A stretch of 64,000 nucleotides of DNA from Pseudorhodobacter antarcticus (lineage in GTDB: Bacteria > Pseudomonadota > Alphaproteobacteria > Rhodobacterales > Rhodobacteraceae), in assembly GCA_945860375.1 (NCBI GenBank), contig CAMAQR010000019.1:1-64000 (forward strand). Reading direction: 5' to 3'. A program made the translations under genes and the position numbers. Position 1 is the stretch's first letter; each line of letters begins with the position of its first letter. The notes under the pieces were generated by a model that saw nothing but the letters and a program-made list of their open reading frames with translations, was not told where the DNA came from and searched no databases. Positions 43,220-51,983 of this stretch are shown here, one piece after another.

Positions 43220-44590
43220 ATGGCCGAAGAACTGGCATTGATGGACGAGGATGAGGTGCACGCGGATCGCGTGGCGGCCATTCTGGATGCTGTTGAGGCG
43301 GGCGATGCGGCGCGGTTGGCGCATCTGCTGGAGCCGTTGCATGCGGCGGATATCGCCGACTTGCTGGAGCAGATTGGCGGGCCAGACCGCCGGGCGCTGC
43401 TGGCGCTTTGGGCGGGGGAAATCGACGGCGAGTTGCTGTCGGAATTGGACGATTCCATCCGCGAAGAGGTCATCGAATCGCTGCCGCGCGAGGTGGTGGC
43501 CGAAGCCATGCGCGAGTTGGATTCCGATGACGTCGTGGACATTCTGGAAGATCTGGATGCACCGCAGCAGGACTTGATTCTGGGCGCGCTGACCCTTGCT
43601 GACCGGGTCGCGGTCGAGGCAGCTTTGGCCTTCCCGGAGCAGTCTGCCGGCCGTCTGATGCAGCGCGAGGTGGTGGTGGCCCCTGAACACTGGACAGTGG
43701 GCGAAACCATTGATTTTCTGCGCGAAACTGACCATTTACCGGACCAGTTCTATCATGTGATCCTGACGGATCCGCGGATGAAACCGGTGGGCTATGTGAC
43801 GTTGGGGCGGCTGCTGTCGTCGCGTCGTGATGTGCGGTTGAAGGACATCCTGGAGGACAGTTTTCGCACCGTTCCGGCCACGGAATCAGAGGCGGACGTG
43901 GCCTATATGTTCAACCAGTATCACCTGATTTCTGCGCCCGTGGTCGATGTTTCGGGGCGGTTGGTGGGGGTCATTACCATTGATGACGCCATGAACGTGC
44001 TGGACGAAGAGCATGAGCAAGACATGCTGCGTCTGGCCGGCGTGGGGGACGATTCGAGCCTGTCGGACGGGGCCTTTGCCACTGCGCGCCAGCGGTTGCC
44101 GTGGCTGGTGGTGAACCTGTTTACGGCGTCTTTGTCGGCTTTTGTGATCTCGCGGTTTCAATCGACGATCACCTCGCTGGTGGTGCTGGCGGCGCTGATG
44201 CCGATTGTGGCGTCCACCGGGGGGATTGCCGGGACCCAATCGCTGGCCGTCGCGGTTCGGGCGCTGGCGACGCGCAGCCTGACCTCGGCCAACGCGAAAC
44301 GGGTGGTTCTGCGGGAGCTGATGGGGGGAATTCTGAACGGGATTGGTCTGGCGATTATTCTGGGGCTGGCCGGTTTCCTGATCTTTGGCGATTGGAAACT
44401 TGGGGTGGTTCTGGGCGTCGCGATGATCTGCAACCAGATCGTGGCGGCGATGGGCGGGGTGCTGGTGCCCTTGGGGCTGAGCCGGATGAAGCTTGACCCG
44501 GCGCTGGCATCGGGCACGTTTGTGACCACGCTGACGGATGTTCTGGGTTATCTGACCTTTCTGGGATTGGCGAGCATGTTCCTGTTATGA
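43220..44590 (+). CDS. mgtE: Magnesium transporter MgtE
   Basis: A 456-residue MgtE. The acidic N-domain (residues 1-135) has repeated EALP/L-x-x-LD elements. The CBS pair follows (FYHVILTDPRMKPVGYVTLG and LISAPVVDVSGRLVGVITID), then five membrane segments with ASTGGIAGTQSLAVAVRALA and the C-terminal TLTDVLGYLTFLGLA pore-lining helix. AGGAGGCGCTG precedes the start. The stop overlaps the start of the folate gene. Confidence 0.94.
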   Translation: MAEELALMDEDEVHADRVAAILDAVEAGDAARLAHLLEPLHAADIADLLEQIGGPDRRALLALWAGEIDGELLSELDDSIREEVIESLPREVVAEAMRELDSDDVVDILEDLDAPQQDLILGALTLADRVAVEAALAFPEQSAGRLMQREVVVAPEHWTVGETIDFLRETDHLPDQFYHVILTDPRMKPVGYVTLGRLLSSRRDVRLKDILEDSFRTVPATESEADVAYMFNQYHLISAPVVDVSGRLVGVITIDDAMNVLDEEHEQDMLRLAGVGDDSSLSDGAFATARQRLPWLVVNLFTASLSAFVISRFQSTITSLVVLAALMPIVASTGGIAGTQSLAVAVRALATRSLTSANAKRVVLRELMGGILNGIGLAIILGLAGFLIFGDWKLGVVLGVAMICNQIVAAMGGVLVPLGLSRMKLDPALASGTFVTTLTDVLGYLTFLGLASMFLL

Positions 44591-45135
44591 TGGACAAATC
44601 CGAAGCCCGGAAGGCTGCGTTCGCAACCCGCAAACAGGCCTTTGCCGCAGGGCAGGGGCAGGCGGCCGAGATTTTGGCTGATTTTCTGGCATCGCACCGG
44701 CAGGCTGCGCTGTCGGGTTACATGGCGATGCGAACCGAGATTGATCCGACTGTCGCGATGACAGCGCATCAGGGGCCGATCTGCGTGCCGGTGATTGTGG
44801 CGCGCGCGCAGGCTTTGCGGTTCCGGGAATGGACGCCCGGTTGCGCGATGCAGATGGGGGAATTCGGCGCGGAAATCCCGGTGGATGGAGGCTGGATCGA
44901 ACCTTCGGTGCTGATCGTGCCGCTGCTGGCGTTTGATGCGCGCGGGTTCCGGCTGGGCTATGGCGGCGGGTTCTACGACCGCACGCTGGAGGCTTTGCGG
45001 GCGCGCAGGCCGACACTTGCGGTGGGGTTTGCGTTTTCGGCGCAGGAAATGGACGCGGTTCCGATCGACGAAACCGATCAGAGGCTGGATGCGATTGTCA
45101 CCGAGCGAGGCGTTCGGCTGTTTGACCGAGCCTGA
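44587..45135 (+). CDS. 5-formyltetrahydrofolate cyclo-ligase
   Basis: A 182-residue protein with the family motif RLGYGGGFYDRTLEALRARR and an N-terminal ATP/folate region MDKSEARKAAFATRKQAF. It converts 5-formyltetrahydrofolate to 5,10-methenyltetrahydrofolate with ATP. Two consecutive ATG codons (44587, 44590) overlap the mgtE stop, implying coupling. Confidence 0.9.
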   Translation: MMDKSEARKAAFATRKQAFAAGQGQAAEILADFLASHRQAALSGYMAMRTEIDPTVAMTAHQGPICVPVIVARAQALRFREWTPGCAMQMGEFGAEIPVDGGWIEPSVLIVPLLAFDARGFRLGYGGGFYDRTLEALRARRPTLAVGFAFSAQEMDAVPIDETDQRLDAIVTERGVRLFDRA

Positions 45136-45168
45136 TCTGATTGGCCGATCAGCAATTCGGTCGCTGAT

Positions 45169-45206
45169 TCGAAAACCCGATCAGGGAACCTGACTCAGGT
45201 TTTCGA
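45169..45206. terminator. Bidirectional terminator
   Basis: TCGAAAACC and GGTTTTCGA form a nine-base-pair stem with a partly paired loop between the convergent cyclo-ligase and AAA-ATPase genes. Confidence 0.55.
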
Positions 45207-45211
45207 TCAAC

Positions 45212-46525
45212 CTAATTCGCGATCGTCTCGTCTTTGACAAACATGTTGCCCCAAGCGCAGTCGATCAACTCAGGGGTCATTTGATAGGGAATGTTCTCAA
45301 ACTCACAAATCGAGATCATCTGATCAATCAGGAAGGTCGGCTGATAGTTGGCGAAGGTGTTGTTAATGGTGGGATATTTGGTCTTCAACAAATGAATGAT
45401 CGCCTTTTCATCCAGCGGCATTTTCCTTTGGCGCGCCACCATGGCGAAGATTTTCAGGAACATTTCCTGATTGGGGCCATCAATCTTGATCTTGAAGAAG
45501 ATCCGCCGCAGAGCCGCGCCGTCGAAAATCTCATTCGGGTGGAAGTTGGTCGAAAAGATCACCAGCGTGTCGAAGGGCACGGTGAATTTTTCGCCCGATT
45601 GCAGCGCAAGGATGTCGCGCGATTCCTCCAGCGGAACGATCCAGCGGTTGACCAGCTTTTGCGGCGGCTCTGACTGGCGGCCCAAGTCGTCCACAATGAA
45701 AACTCCCCCCGATGCCTTCAATTGCAGGGGCGCCTGATAGGTGCGGGCGGTGGGATTGTATTTCAAATCCAACATATCCAGCGTCAATTCGCCGCCGGTG
45801 ATCACCGAAGGGCGGTCGCAGAACACATAGCGGTTGTCATAGCGGTTGCCAGTGCGGCGCAGGCTGTTGGGGTCGTCAACCGATTCTTCGGCTGCGGAAT
45901 GCACGATGGGATCATAAACCGTGATCACCTGCCCGGAGTATTCCAACGCGCGCGGAATGTAGATTTTATCCCCCAAAGCGGCACGAATGCCGTTGGAGAT
46001 CGAGGATTTTCCATTGCCGGGCGGGCCATACATCAGGATGGATCGGCCAGAACTCACCGCTGGACCAAGATTTCCGATCAGATCCGGCGGCAGGATCAGA
46101 TGACCCATGCCCTGCATCAATTCAGGCCGGGTCAGGCGGATGTTGCGCACCGATTGGCGCTTCATCTGGTCGGAATAGGCGGCCAAAGGCACCGGCATCG
46201 CGCCGTAATATTCCGACTGCGCCAGCGCATCGAGCGCGCGGGCCTTGCCGGCATCGGTCAACTGATAGCCCATCTCATTGGCCGAGGTGGCGTGCATGGT
46301 GCCCGTCGCCTCTAGCAGGCGCTGGCCCCGTGCCGCGTCAACGAGGCCCTGCGTGAGCTGCACCGGCAGGCAGATCACGCGGGAGAGTGCGCTGACCATG
46401 TCAAGGTTCATGCGGAACATGGTTTTCAGCAAGATGTCGCGCATCATCACCGGGGACAGGCCGGTTTCGGCCAGCGTGCGCGGCTGAGGCGGGGCGGTGA
46501 CGCCCATCGGCACTTGTACGTTCAT
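45212..46525 (-). CDS. AAA+ ATPase associated with the tad locus
   Basis: A 437-residue protein with an N-terminal linker, Walker A in LMYGPPGNGKSSISNG and Walker B in GVFIVDDLGRQ. An arginine/sensor region GAALRRIFFKIKID and a C-terminal winged part follow. The start at 46525 follows AGGAGCAGGGA. Members occur at the ends of Rhodobacteraceae tad loci, but their job is not defined as far as I know. A role in pilus assembly or its control is suggested by position. It is the last gene of the leftward cluster. Confidence 0.75.
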   Translation of the reverse strand: MNVQVPMGVTAPPQPRTLAETGLSPVMMRDILLKTMFRMNLDMVSALSRVICLPVQLTQGLVDAARGQRLLEATGTMHATSANEMGYQLTDAGKARALDALAQSEYYGAMPVPLAAYSDQMKRQSVRNIRLTRPELMQGMGHLILPPDLIGNLGPAVSSGRSILMYGPPGNGKSSISNGIRAALGDKIYIPRALEYSGQVITVYDPIVHSAAEESVDDPNSLRRTGNRYDNRYVFCDRPSVITGGELTLDMLDLKYNPTARTYQAPLQLKASGGVFIVDDLGRQSEPPQKLVNRWIVPLEESRDILALQSGEKFTVPFDTLVIFSTNFHPNEIFDGAALRRIFFKIKIDGPNQEMFLKIFAMVARQRKMPLDEKAIIHLLKTKYPTINNTFANYQPTFLIDQMISICEFENIPYQMTPELIDCAWGNMFVKDETIAN

Positions 46526-46589
46526 TCCCTGCTCCTGTCCGGTATGGGGCGCGGATTGCGCCCAAGCGGTCAACAATCAGGGAAATGCC

Positions 46590-47078
46590 CTACAAAAGGG
46601 GCCAGACTAGGGCCGAAAGGTAGAAAATCAGTGTCCCCGACAGCGCAAGTCCCATGGGGAAATCGCGGTGGGTCCAACTGATCCAATCGGTGGTGGCATT
46701 GCGCACCACGGGGATCATGCGCGCCAGACGGTGCGCAGCAAAAGCGCCGATCAGGCAGGCAGCGAACAGCGGCAAGACCACGCGCCATTCGGCATGAACG
46801 AACACCGGCGCCATGGCCGCGGCAAACTTGGCGTCGCCGGCCCCCACCATGCGCAAGGCACTGGCGATAAAGCCGATGGCCAGAACCGCCGCCCCGAGCG
46901 CCCAACCCCAAAGCCAAAGCTGGAAAGGCACCGCCAAAACCCCCACAATCAACCAGACGGCAACCATCGCCATCACGGCTTTGTTCGGGATTTTCATGAA
47001 TTTCATATCGCTCCATGACACCCAGATGCCAATGGCGGTGGCGAAGGGCAGCAGGGCAAGGGCGGAATAGGGCGGCAT
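46590..47078 (-). CDS. cpaA: Prepilin peptidase (CpaA/TadV type)
   Basis: A 162-residue membrane protein with the two aspartates of the type IV prepilin peptidase family visible in WVSWSDMKFMKIPN and VGAGDAKFAAAM. It has about five hydrophobic segments. It would cleave the Flp prepilins encoded upstream. It begins three bases after the TPR lipoprotein stop. Confidence 0.88.
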   Translation of the reverse strand: MPPYSALALLPFATAIGIWVSWSDMKFMKIPNKAVMAMVAVWLIVGVLAVPFQLWLWGWALGAAVLAIGFIASALRMVGAGDAKFAAAMAPVFVHAEWRVVLPLFAACLIGAFAAHRLARMIPVVRNATTDWISWTHRDFPMGLALSGTLIFYLSALVWPLL

Positions 47079-47081
47079 GGA

Positions 47082-47927
47082 TCAGCTTTCCAAGGCGGCA
47101 AGGCTGCGCGCGGCGGCCTCAAAATGTTGGGGATGGGTGTCAACGGCCATTTGCAAAAGACCCTTGCCGACCTGCACATCGCCTTGTTTCACGGCGGCAA
47201 GTCCCATGGTGTAAAGCAGTTCGGCGCGCTCGGTTTGATTCATCGGAACCACGGGCAAATCGTATTTGCGCTGCCCTGCGCGGGCCAGGACCAGATTGTT
47301 CTTGGCGGTGAACATCGACGAATCATAGGTGATCGCTTCGACAAACAGCTTTTCCGCGCCGGCATTGTCGCCGCGGGTCAGCTTGGAGAAGCCCCAGTTG
47401 TTCAGAACGCCCGCGGGTTTGGTGGTCAGACCCGCCGCGATTTCATAAAAACTGTCAGCTTTTTTCCAGTTTTTCTGGCTGTCGGCCACCATTGCCTCCA
47501 GCCGGTAGCGTTCATAAGTCTCGTGGGTCGGCGGGACCTTGTTCAACTCGGCCTCCGCACGCGGCCATTCGTTCGCGCGGATCAGGGCGTCGGCCAGCGC
47601 AACCCGGTCATCGTTGGTGCCCTCGGGGGAGGCGGTGATGGCGGTCCAGACCCCGATCGCCTCGGTCGGGCGGTTGGCGCGGATCAGCGATTTCGCCAGA
47701 CCCCGTTTGATATCAATGCGGTCAGGTTGTTCATCTGAAGTTTTCTTGAAATAGGCCACGGCCTCATTCGGGTCGCCCACTGTCAGCATGATGTCGTTCA
47801 AATTGGATTCATCGACCACGTTCACGCTTTTGATGGCGCGCTGCACTTCGGCATTTGATTGCTTCTGACACGCGGTCAGACCCAGCGTGCCGGTCAGGCA
47901 CAGGGCAAGGAGAACGGGGTGGCGCAT
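47082..47927 (-). CDS. TPR lipoprotein of the tad locus (TadD type)
   Basis: A 281-residue protein with a lipoprotein signal (ALCLTGTLGLTACQK, lipid-bearing cysteine near residue 20). Tetratricopeptide helices include DEQPDRIDIKRGLAKSLIRA and GVLNNWGFSKLTRGDNAGAE. The start at 47927 follows AAAGGACGC; an open frame continues upstream but lacks a signal sequence. TadD lipoproteins support outer-membrane assembly of the secretin. Confidence 0.85.
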   Translation of the reverse strand: MRHPVLLALCLTGTLGLTACQKQSNAEVQRAIKSVNVVDESNLNDIMLTVGDPNEAVAYFKKTSDEQPDRIDIKRGLAKSLIRANRPTEAIGVWTAITASPEGTNDDRVALADALIRANEWPRAEAELNKVPPTHETYERYRLEAMVADSQKNWKKADSFYEIAAGLTTKPAGVLNNWGFSKLTRGDNAGAEKLFVEAITYDSSMFTAKNNLVLARAGQRKYDLPVVPMNQTERAELLYTMGLAAVKQGDVQVGKGLLQMAVDTHPQHFEAAARSLAALES

Positions 47928-47961
47928 TTTGCGTCCTTTGTTGGTCGACTGCTCGGTTCTT

Positions 47962-48531
47962 CTAGAGTTGTGACAACAGCACATAGGTGCCGTGGCCGCG
48001 CCGCACGAGGTTCATCACTGGTTTCTCAACGTCGTCCTCAGCATACACAGAGTTTTCGGTTCGCGCGATAGCCAGCCGCAGATTTTCGCGGATGGAGTCC
48101 GATTGGCCACTGTCAAGCGCGAAGGCCTGCTGAAAGACCACCCGCGCCTCTCCGGCCTTGCCGCGTTCCATCAGCACGCAGCCCAGATTGTTCAGGGCGG
48201 GTACAAAACTGGGGTCCAATTCGGTGGCGCGGCGCAGAATCTGTTCGGCTTGGCCCAAGCGCCCCAGTTGCAGGTTGGCGGACCCGATGGCCGACAGCAC
48301 ATCCACATTCATGCCATGTTCGGCGGCCGACCGCAGATAGGCCTTCAGCGCCAGCTCATATTCGCCCGCCTCCATCAGGCGGTGCCCGACCAACAGGCCG
48401 TCGACGCCCTCTTTGCGCGCATCGGCACCCGGCGCGACATTGGCCGCACCGCCGGACGCATTAAGGCCGCCCGAGTTACAGGCGGCCAGCAGAACAAATA
48501 TCAAAGCGGCCAGGGCCGGGTGTCGCGTCAC
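47962..48531 (-). CDS. Second TPR lipoprotein of the tad locus
   Basis: A 189-residue protein with signal and lipobox (ALIFVLLAACNSG) and TPR units such as YELALKAYLRSAAEHGMNVD and FVPALNNLGCVLMERGKAGE. It is six bases downstream of tadC and 34 bases before the larger TPR gene. Two adjacent TPR lipoproteins are usual in Rhodobacteraceae tad loci. Confidence 0.85.
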   Translation of the reverse strand: MTRHPALAALIFVLLAACNSGGLNASGGAANVAPGADARKEGVDGLLVGHRLMEAGEYELALKAYLRSAAEHGMNVDVLSAIGSANLQLGRLGQAEQILRRATELDPSFVPALNNLGCVLMERGKAGEARVVFQQAFALDSGQSDSIRENLRLAIARTENSVYAEDDVEKPVMNLVRRGHGTYVLLSQL

Positions 48532-48536
48532 GAAGA

Positions 48537-49514
48537 TCAGCCCCCTCCGAGGGATTTCGAAATGCCATAAACCGAAGGACCGATCAGAATAATCATCAGC
48601 GGCGGCACGGTGAACATCATTGTGCCGAGGGTCAGCTTGGTCGGCAACTTGTTTGCCAACTCTTCTGCCCGCATCACACGTTTGTCACGCATTTCCGCAG
48701 AGTATACGCGCAAAGCTTCGGACATCGACGTACCGAAAGTGGCCGATTGCACCAGAGTGGTGACAAAAGACGCCACGTCCGGGACGCCAACGCGGTTTGA
48801 CATGTCTTTCAACACCGCCACACGCTCTTTGCCTGCCTTCACCTCTTGGGCGACCATCTCAAATTCGTCGGCCAGTGCGGGATAGCCCGCGCGGCTTTCC
48901 TTGGCGATGCGGCCGATGGATTGGTCCAGCGACTGGCCCGCCTCAACGCAGACCAGCATCAGATCAAGCGCATCGGGAAAACCCGAGATGATCTCATTCT
49001 GCCGCATTTGCAGCCGACGTTGCACCCAGTATTGCGGCAGATAATAGCCCGCACCGCCCGGCAGAATGGTCGACATCACCAAGAATTGCGTGGACGCTTC
49101 CTGCTGCGCACTGACGATCATCGCGTAAATCACGCCAATCGCAAGAAATCCCAGACCCAGCGCAAACTGGGCAAAGTGAAAGGTTCGCACCGCATTCTTG
49201 GACCGATAGCCCGCGCGCAGCATTTTCAGCCGTGCCTCGGACATCGTTTCGGCGTCTTGAGGTTCCAGAAAGTTGGCGAACTTCTCAAGCTTGTCACCCT
49301 TTTCCGAGCGCCGCAAATCATGGCCGCGCTTGGCTGGAACGTCCGCCCCTTTGCGCAGCGTCTTCACCTTTTCAAAGGGGTCGACCTGCCTTTTCAGCAA
49401 GATCGGCAACACACCGATGATCAGAATCAAACCCAAACCGCCCAGAATCAGAAACGGTCCAAGCGCGCCAAGTGAGTGCGACAAGGGCCCGAAAAAGCTG
49501 GTCAGAAAATCCAT
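48537..49514 (-). CDS. tadC: Type II secretion F-family inner-membrane protein TadC
   Basis: A 325-residue membrane protein. It has an N-terminal helix (LGPFLILGGLGLILIIGVLP), a charged cytoplasmic domain and the T2SSF core GFPDALDLMLVCVEAGQSLD. C-terminal helices include KLTLGTMMFTVPPLMIILIG. With TadB it forms the inner-membrane platform for the CpaF ATPase. Confidence 0.92.
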   Translation of the reverse strand: MDFLTSFFGPLSHSLGALGPFLILGGLGLILIIGVLPILLKRQVDPFEKVKTLRKGADVPAKRGHDLRRSEKGDKLEKFANFLEPQDAETMSEARLKMLRAGYRSKNAVRTFHFAQFALGLGFLAIGVIYAMIVSAQQEASTQFLVMSTILPGGAGYYLPQYWVQRRLQMRQNEIISGFPDALDLMLVCVEAGQSLDQSIGRIAKESRAGYPALADEFEMVAQEVKAGKERVAVLKDMSNRVGVPDVASFVTTLVQSATFGTSMSEALRVYSAEMRDKRVMRAEELANKLPTKLTLGTMMFTVPPLMIILIGPSVYGISKSLGGG

Positions 49515-49521
49515 AGCGCCC

Positions 49522-50490
49522 TCATACTTTTATGTTGACCATGATTTTCATGAAAATCACGTTGACGATCAGGAAGACGGCGACGACCAGACAGGCGGGA
49601 ATGAATTCTGGCGCGTTCTGAACGTCGTCGTAATAGTTTGGCTGCAGCACGTTGATCATGATCAACGCGCCGATCGGGAAAGCTGACAGGAACATGCCTG
49701 ACCATTTCGCCTCTGCCGTGATGGCTTTGACACGGCGGAACAGTTTGAAGCGCGAGCGAATCACTTTGGCCAAGCCATCCAGAATTTCTGCCAGATTGCC
49801 GCCAGATGTTTGCTGAATCGTTACCGCCACCGCCAAAAAGCGCAAATCCTGACTGTCCATCCGTTCGGCAAACGCCTTCAGGCTTTCGGCAACGTTGCGG
49901 CCATAGGCGGCTTCGTCGCCAATAATCCCGAATTCAGTGCCCAGGGGATCGGGGATTTCCTTGGCAACAATGCCAATGGCCGAGGAAAACGGATGCCCCA
50001 CGCGCAAGGATCGCACCATCAATTCCACAGCATCGGGCAGCTGTTCATCCATCAGCGTCATGCGCTTTTTGGCCTTGTTGCCGACCCAGACAAACACGCC
50101 GCCAACGCCCATGCCGATGGCGACCACGATGCGGATGGGCAATGCGGCGCTGGTGCCGATGGTCAGGCCAAGAAAGGCCACCACCGTGACCAACCCCATG
50201 ATGCCGATCAGTTGCAGCGGGGAGAAGGCGATATTGGCCTTTTGCGCCTTGGTCGCCAGCATCGAATACAGCGGTATGCCCCGTGAATTCATATGCTGCG
50301 TCATTTCCTTGCGCAGCTGTTCCAGAACCTGTTCGCGGTTCTGGTTCTTTTCCAGCAAGGCCAGACGGCGGCTCATGCGGTTGTTCAGGCTGATGGATTT
50401 GCCGAACACCGTCAGATAGATGCCTTCAACCAGCACCAGAACGGCGACGAAAATCAGGATGTAAATCAGGGGGGCTGCGGAGATTTGCAT
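49522..50490 (-). CDS. tadB: Type II secretion F-family inner-membrane protein TadB
   Basis: A 322-residue membrane protein with LIYILIFVAVLVLVEGIYLT at the N-terminus. The T2SSF core is QLPDAVELMVRSLRVGHPFS and the C-terminal membrane helices end in FMKIMVNIKV. It lies eight bases after cpaF and seven before tadC. Confidence 0.92.
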   Translation of the reverse strand: MQISAAPLIYILIFVAVLVLVEGIYLTVFGKSISLNNRMSRRLALLEKNQNREQVLEQLRKEMTQHMNSRGIPLYSMLATKAQKANIAFSPLQLIGIMGLVTVVAFLGLTIGTSAALPIRIVVAIGMGVGGVFVWVGNKAKKRMTLMDEQLPDAVELMVRSLRVGHPFSSAIGIVAKEIPDPLGTEFGIIGDEAAYGRNVAESLKAFAERMDSQDLRFLAVAVTIQQTSGGNLAEILDGLAKVIRSRFKLFRRVKAITAEAKWSGMFLSAFPIGALIMINVLQPNYYDDVQNAPEFIPACLVVAVFLIVNVIFMKIMVNIKV

Positions 50491-50498
50491 GATACGCC

Positions 50499-51959
50499 TC
50501 AGCCGATGGGTTCATAGATGGAGGCGGGCAGATCATAGCCCCATTGCCGGAACCGGTCGGAATAATGCGACCGCACGCCGGTGGCGTTGAAGCGGCCGAT
50601 GATCTTGCCGCTGGGTTCGACACCAAGGCGTTCATAGCGGAACACCTCTTGCATCGAGATCACGTCGCCTTCCATGCCGGTGATTTCCGTCACCGACACC
50701 ATGCGACGCGAACCGTCCTGCAGACGCGAGGCCTGCACGATCAGGTTGACGGCGCTTGCGATCTGGCTGCGCACCGCCTTCAGCGGCATTTCGATTCCGG
50801 CCATGGCAACCATGTTTTCAAGTCGGGAAATGCCATCACGGGCCGAGTTGGCGTGAATGGTGGTCATCGATCCGTCGTGACCGGTGTTCATCGCCTGCAG
50901 CATGTCGATGACCTCTTCGCCGCGGGTTTCGCCGACGATGATGCGATCAGGGCGCATCCGCAGGGCGTTGCGCAAACAATCGCGCTGGGTCACGGCGCCC
51001 TTGCCTTCGACGTTGGCGGGACGGCTTTCCATGCGGCCGACATGGACCTGTTGCAGCTGCAATTCGGCGGTGTCCTCGATGGTCAACACGCGTTCGGTGT
51101 TGTCGATAAAGGACGAAAGCGCGTTCAGCGTGGTGGTTTTGCCCGAACCCGTGCCGCCCGACACGATGATGTTCAGACGGCAAGACACGGCGGCCTGCAG
51201 ATACAGTGCAATCTCTTCGGTGAAAGCCCCAAAGCGCACCAGATCGGGCACGCCCAGCTTTTCCTTCTTGAATTTCCGAATGGAAACCAGCGAGCCATCG
51301 ACGGCCACCGGCGGCACCATGGCGTTGAAGCGGCTGCCGTCCAACAAGCGGGCGTCAACATAGGGGTTGGATTCGTCAACCCGGCGGCCCACGGCGGACA
51401 CGATCTTGTCGATGATCCGCAGCAGGTGGCGTTCATCTTTGAATGTGATATCCGTCAGTTGCAGCTTGCCGTTGCGTTCCACGAACACCCGGTTCGGGCC
51501 GTTGACCAGAATATCGTTGACGGTTTCGTCCTTGAGCAGCGGCTCCAACGGGCCAAGGCCCATCACTTCGTCATAGAGTTCCTGGTTCAGCGTGGTGCGG
51601 TCTTCCTTGTTCAAGGAGACCGACATCTCGTCCAAAGCCTCGGAGACGATGGCGGAAATTTCCAGCTTGAGGCTGGCCTCGGACGCCTGTTCCAACGCGG
51701 CGAGGTTCAGGTTGTCCAGCAGACGTTTGTGCAGTTCCTGCTTCAACTCGCCCAAGCGGTCCTTGCGCTTTTTCTCTTTGTCGGCTGCGGCCAGTTCGGC
51801 GGGCGCGCGCGGGGCAGCCGCCACAGGCATCGGGCGACCGGGGATACCGGGTTTTGCGGCCGCAGCCGGGCGCACCTGCGGGGCGGCAGAGGTGACAGAA
51901 GCCGTTGGGCCGGGCTTGGCAGCACCTGCGGCGTCAGGCTTTTTGAAACGTGCAAACAT
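50499..51959 (-). CDS. cpaF: Pilus assembly ATPase CpaF/TadA
   Basis: A 486-residue secretion ATPase with a Pro/Ala-rich N-terminus of about 60 residues. It then shows VNDILVNGPNRVFVERNGKL, Walker A in VSGGTGSGKTTTLNAL, the Asp box TIEDTAELQL, Walker B in GETRGEE and the His box AMNTGHDGSMTTIHANS. The ATG at 51959 follows GGGGGATACG; an in-frame TTG lies four codons earlier. It powers extension and possibly retraction of Flp pili. Confidence 0.94.
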   Translation of the reverse strand: MFARFKKPDAAGAAKPGPTASVTSAAPQVRPAAAAKPGIPGRPMPVAAAPRAPAELAAADKEKKRKDRLGELKQELHKRLLDNLNLAALEQASEASLKLEISAIVSEALDEMSVSLNKEDRTTLNQELYDEVMGLGPLEPLLKDETVNDILVNGPNRVFVERNGKLQLTDITFKDERHLLRIIDKIVSAVGRRVDESNPYVDARLLDGSRFNAMVPPVAVDGSLVSIRKFKKEKLGVPDLVRFGAFTEEIALYLQAAVSCRLNIIVSGGTGSGKTTTLNALSSFIDNTERVLTIEDTAELQLQQVHVGRMESRPANVEGKGAVTQRDCLRNALRMRPDRIIVGETRGEEVIDMLQAMNTGHDGSMTTIHANSARDGISRLENMVAMAGIEMPLKAVRSQIASAVNLIVQASRLQDGSRRMVSVTEITGMEGDVISMQEVFRYERLGVEPSGKIIGRFNATGVRSHYSDRFRQWGYDLPASIYEPIG

Positions 51960-51983
51960 CGTATCCCCCAATTACCCTAAAGC

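Noticed and set aside
50544..51980. A 478-codon open frame on the plus strand
   Set aside because: It is the antisense of cpaF; its sequence is His/Arg-rich and has no family character, while cpaF has all ATPase motifs.
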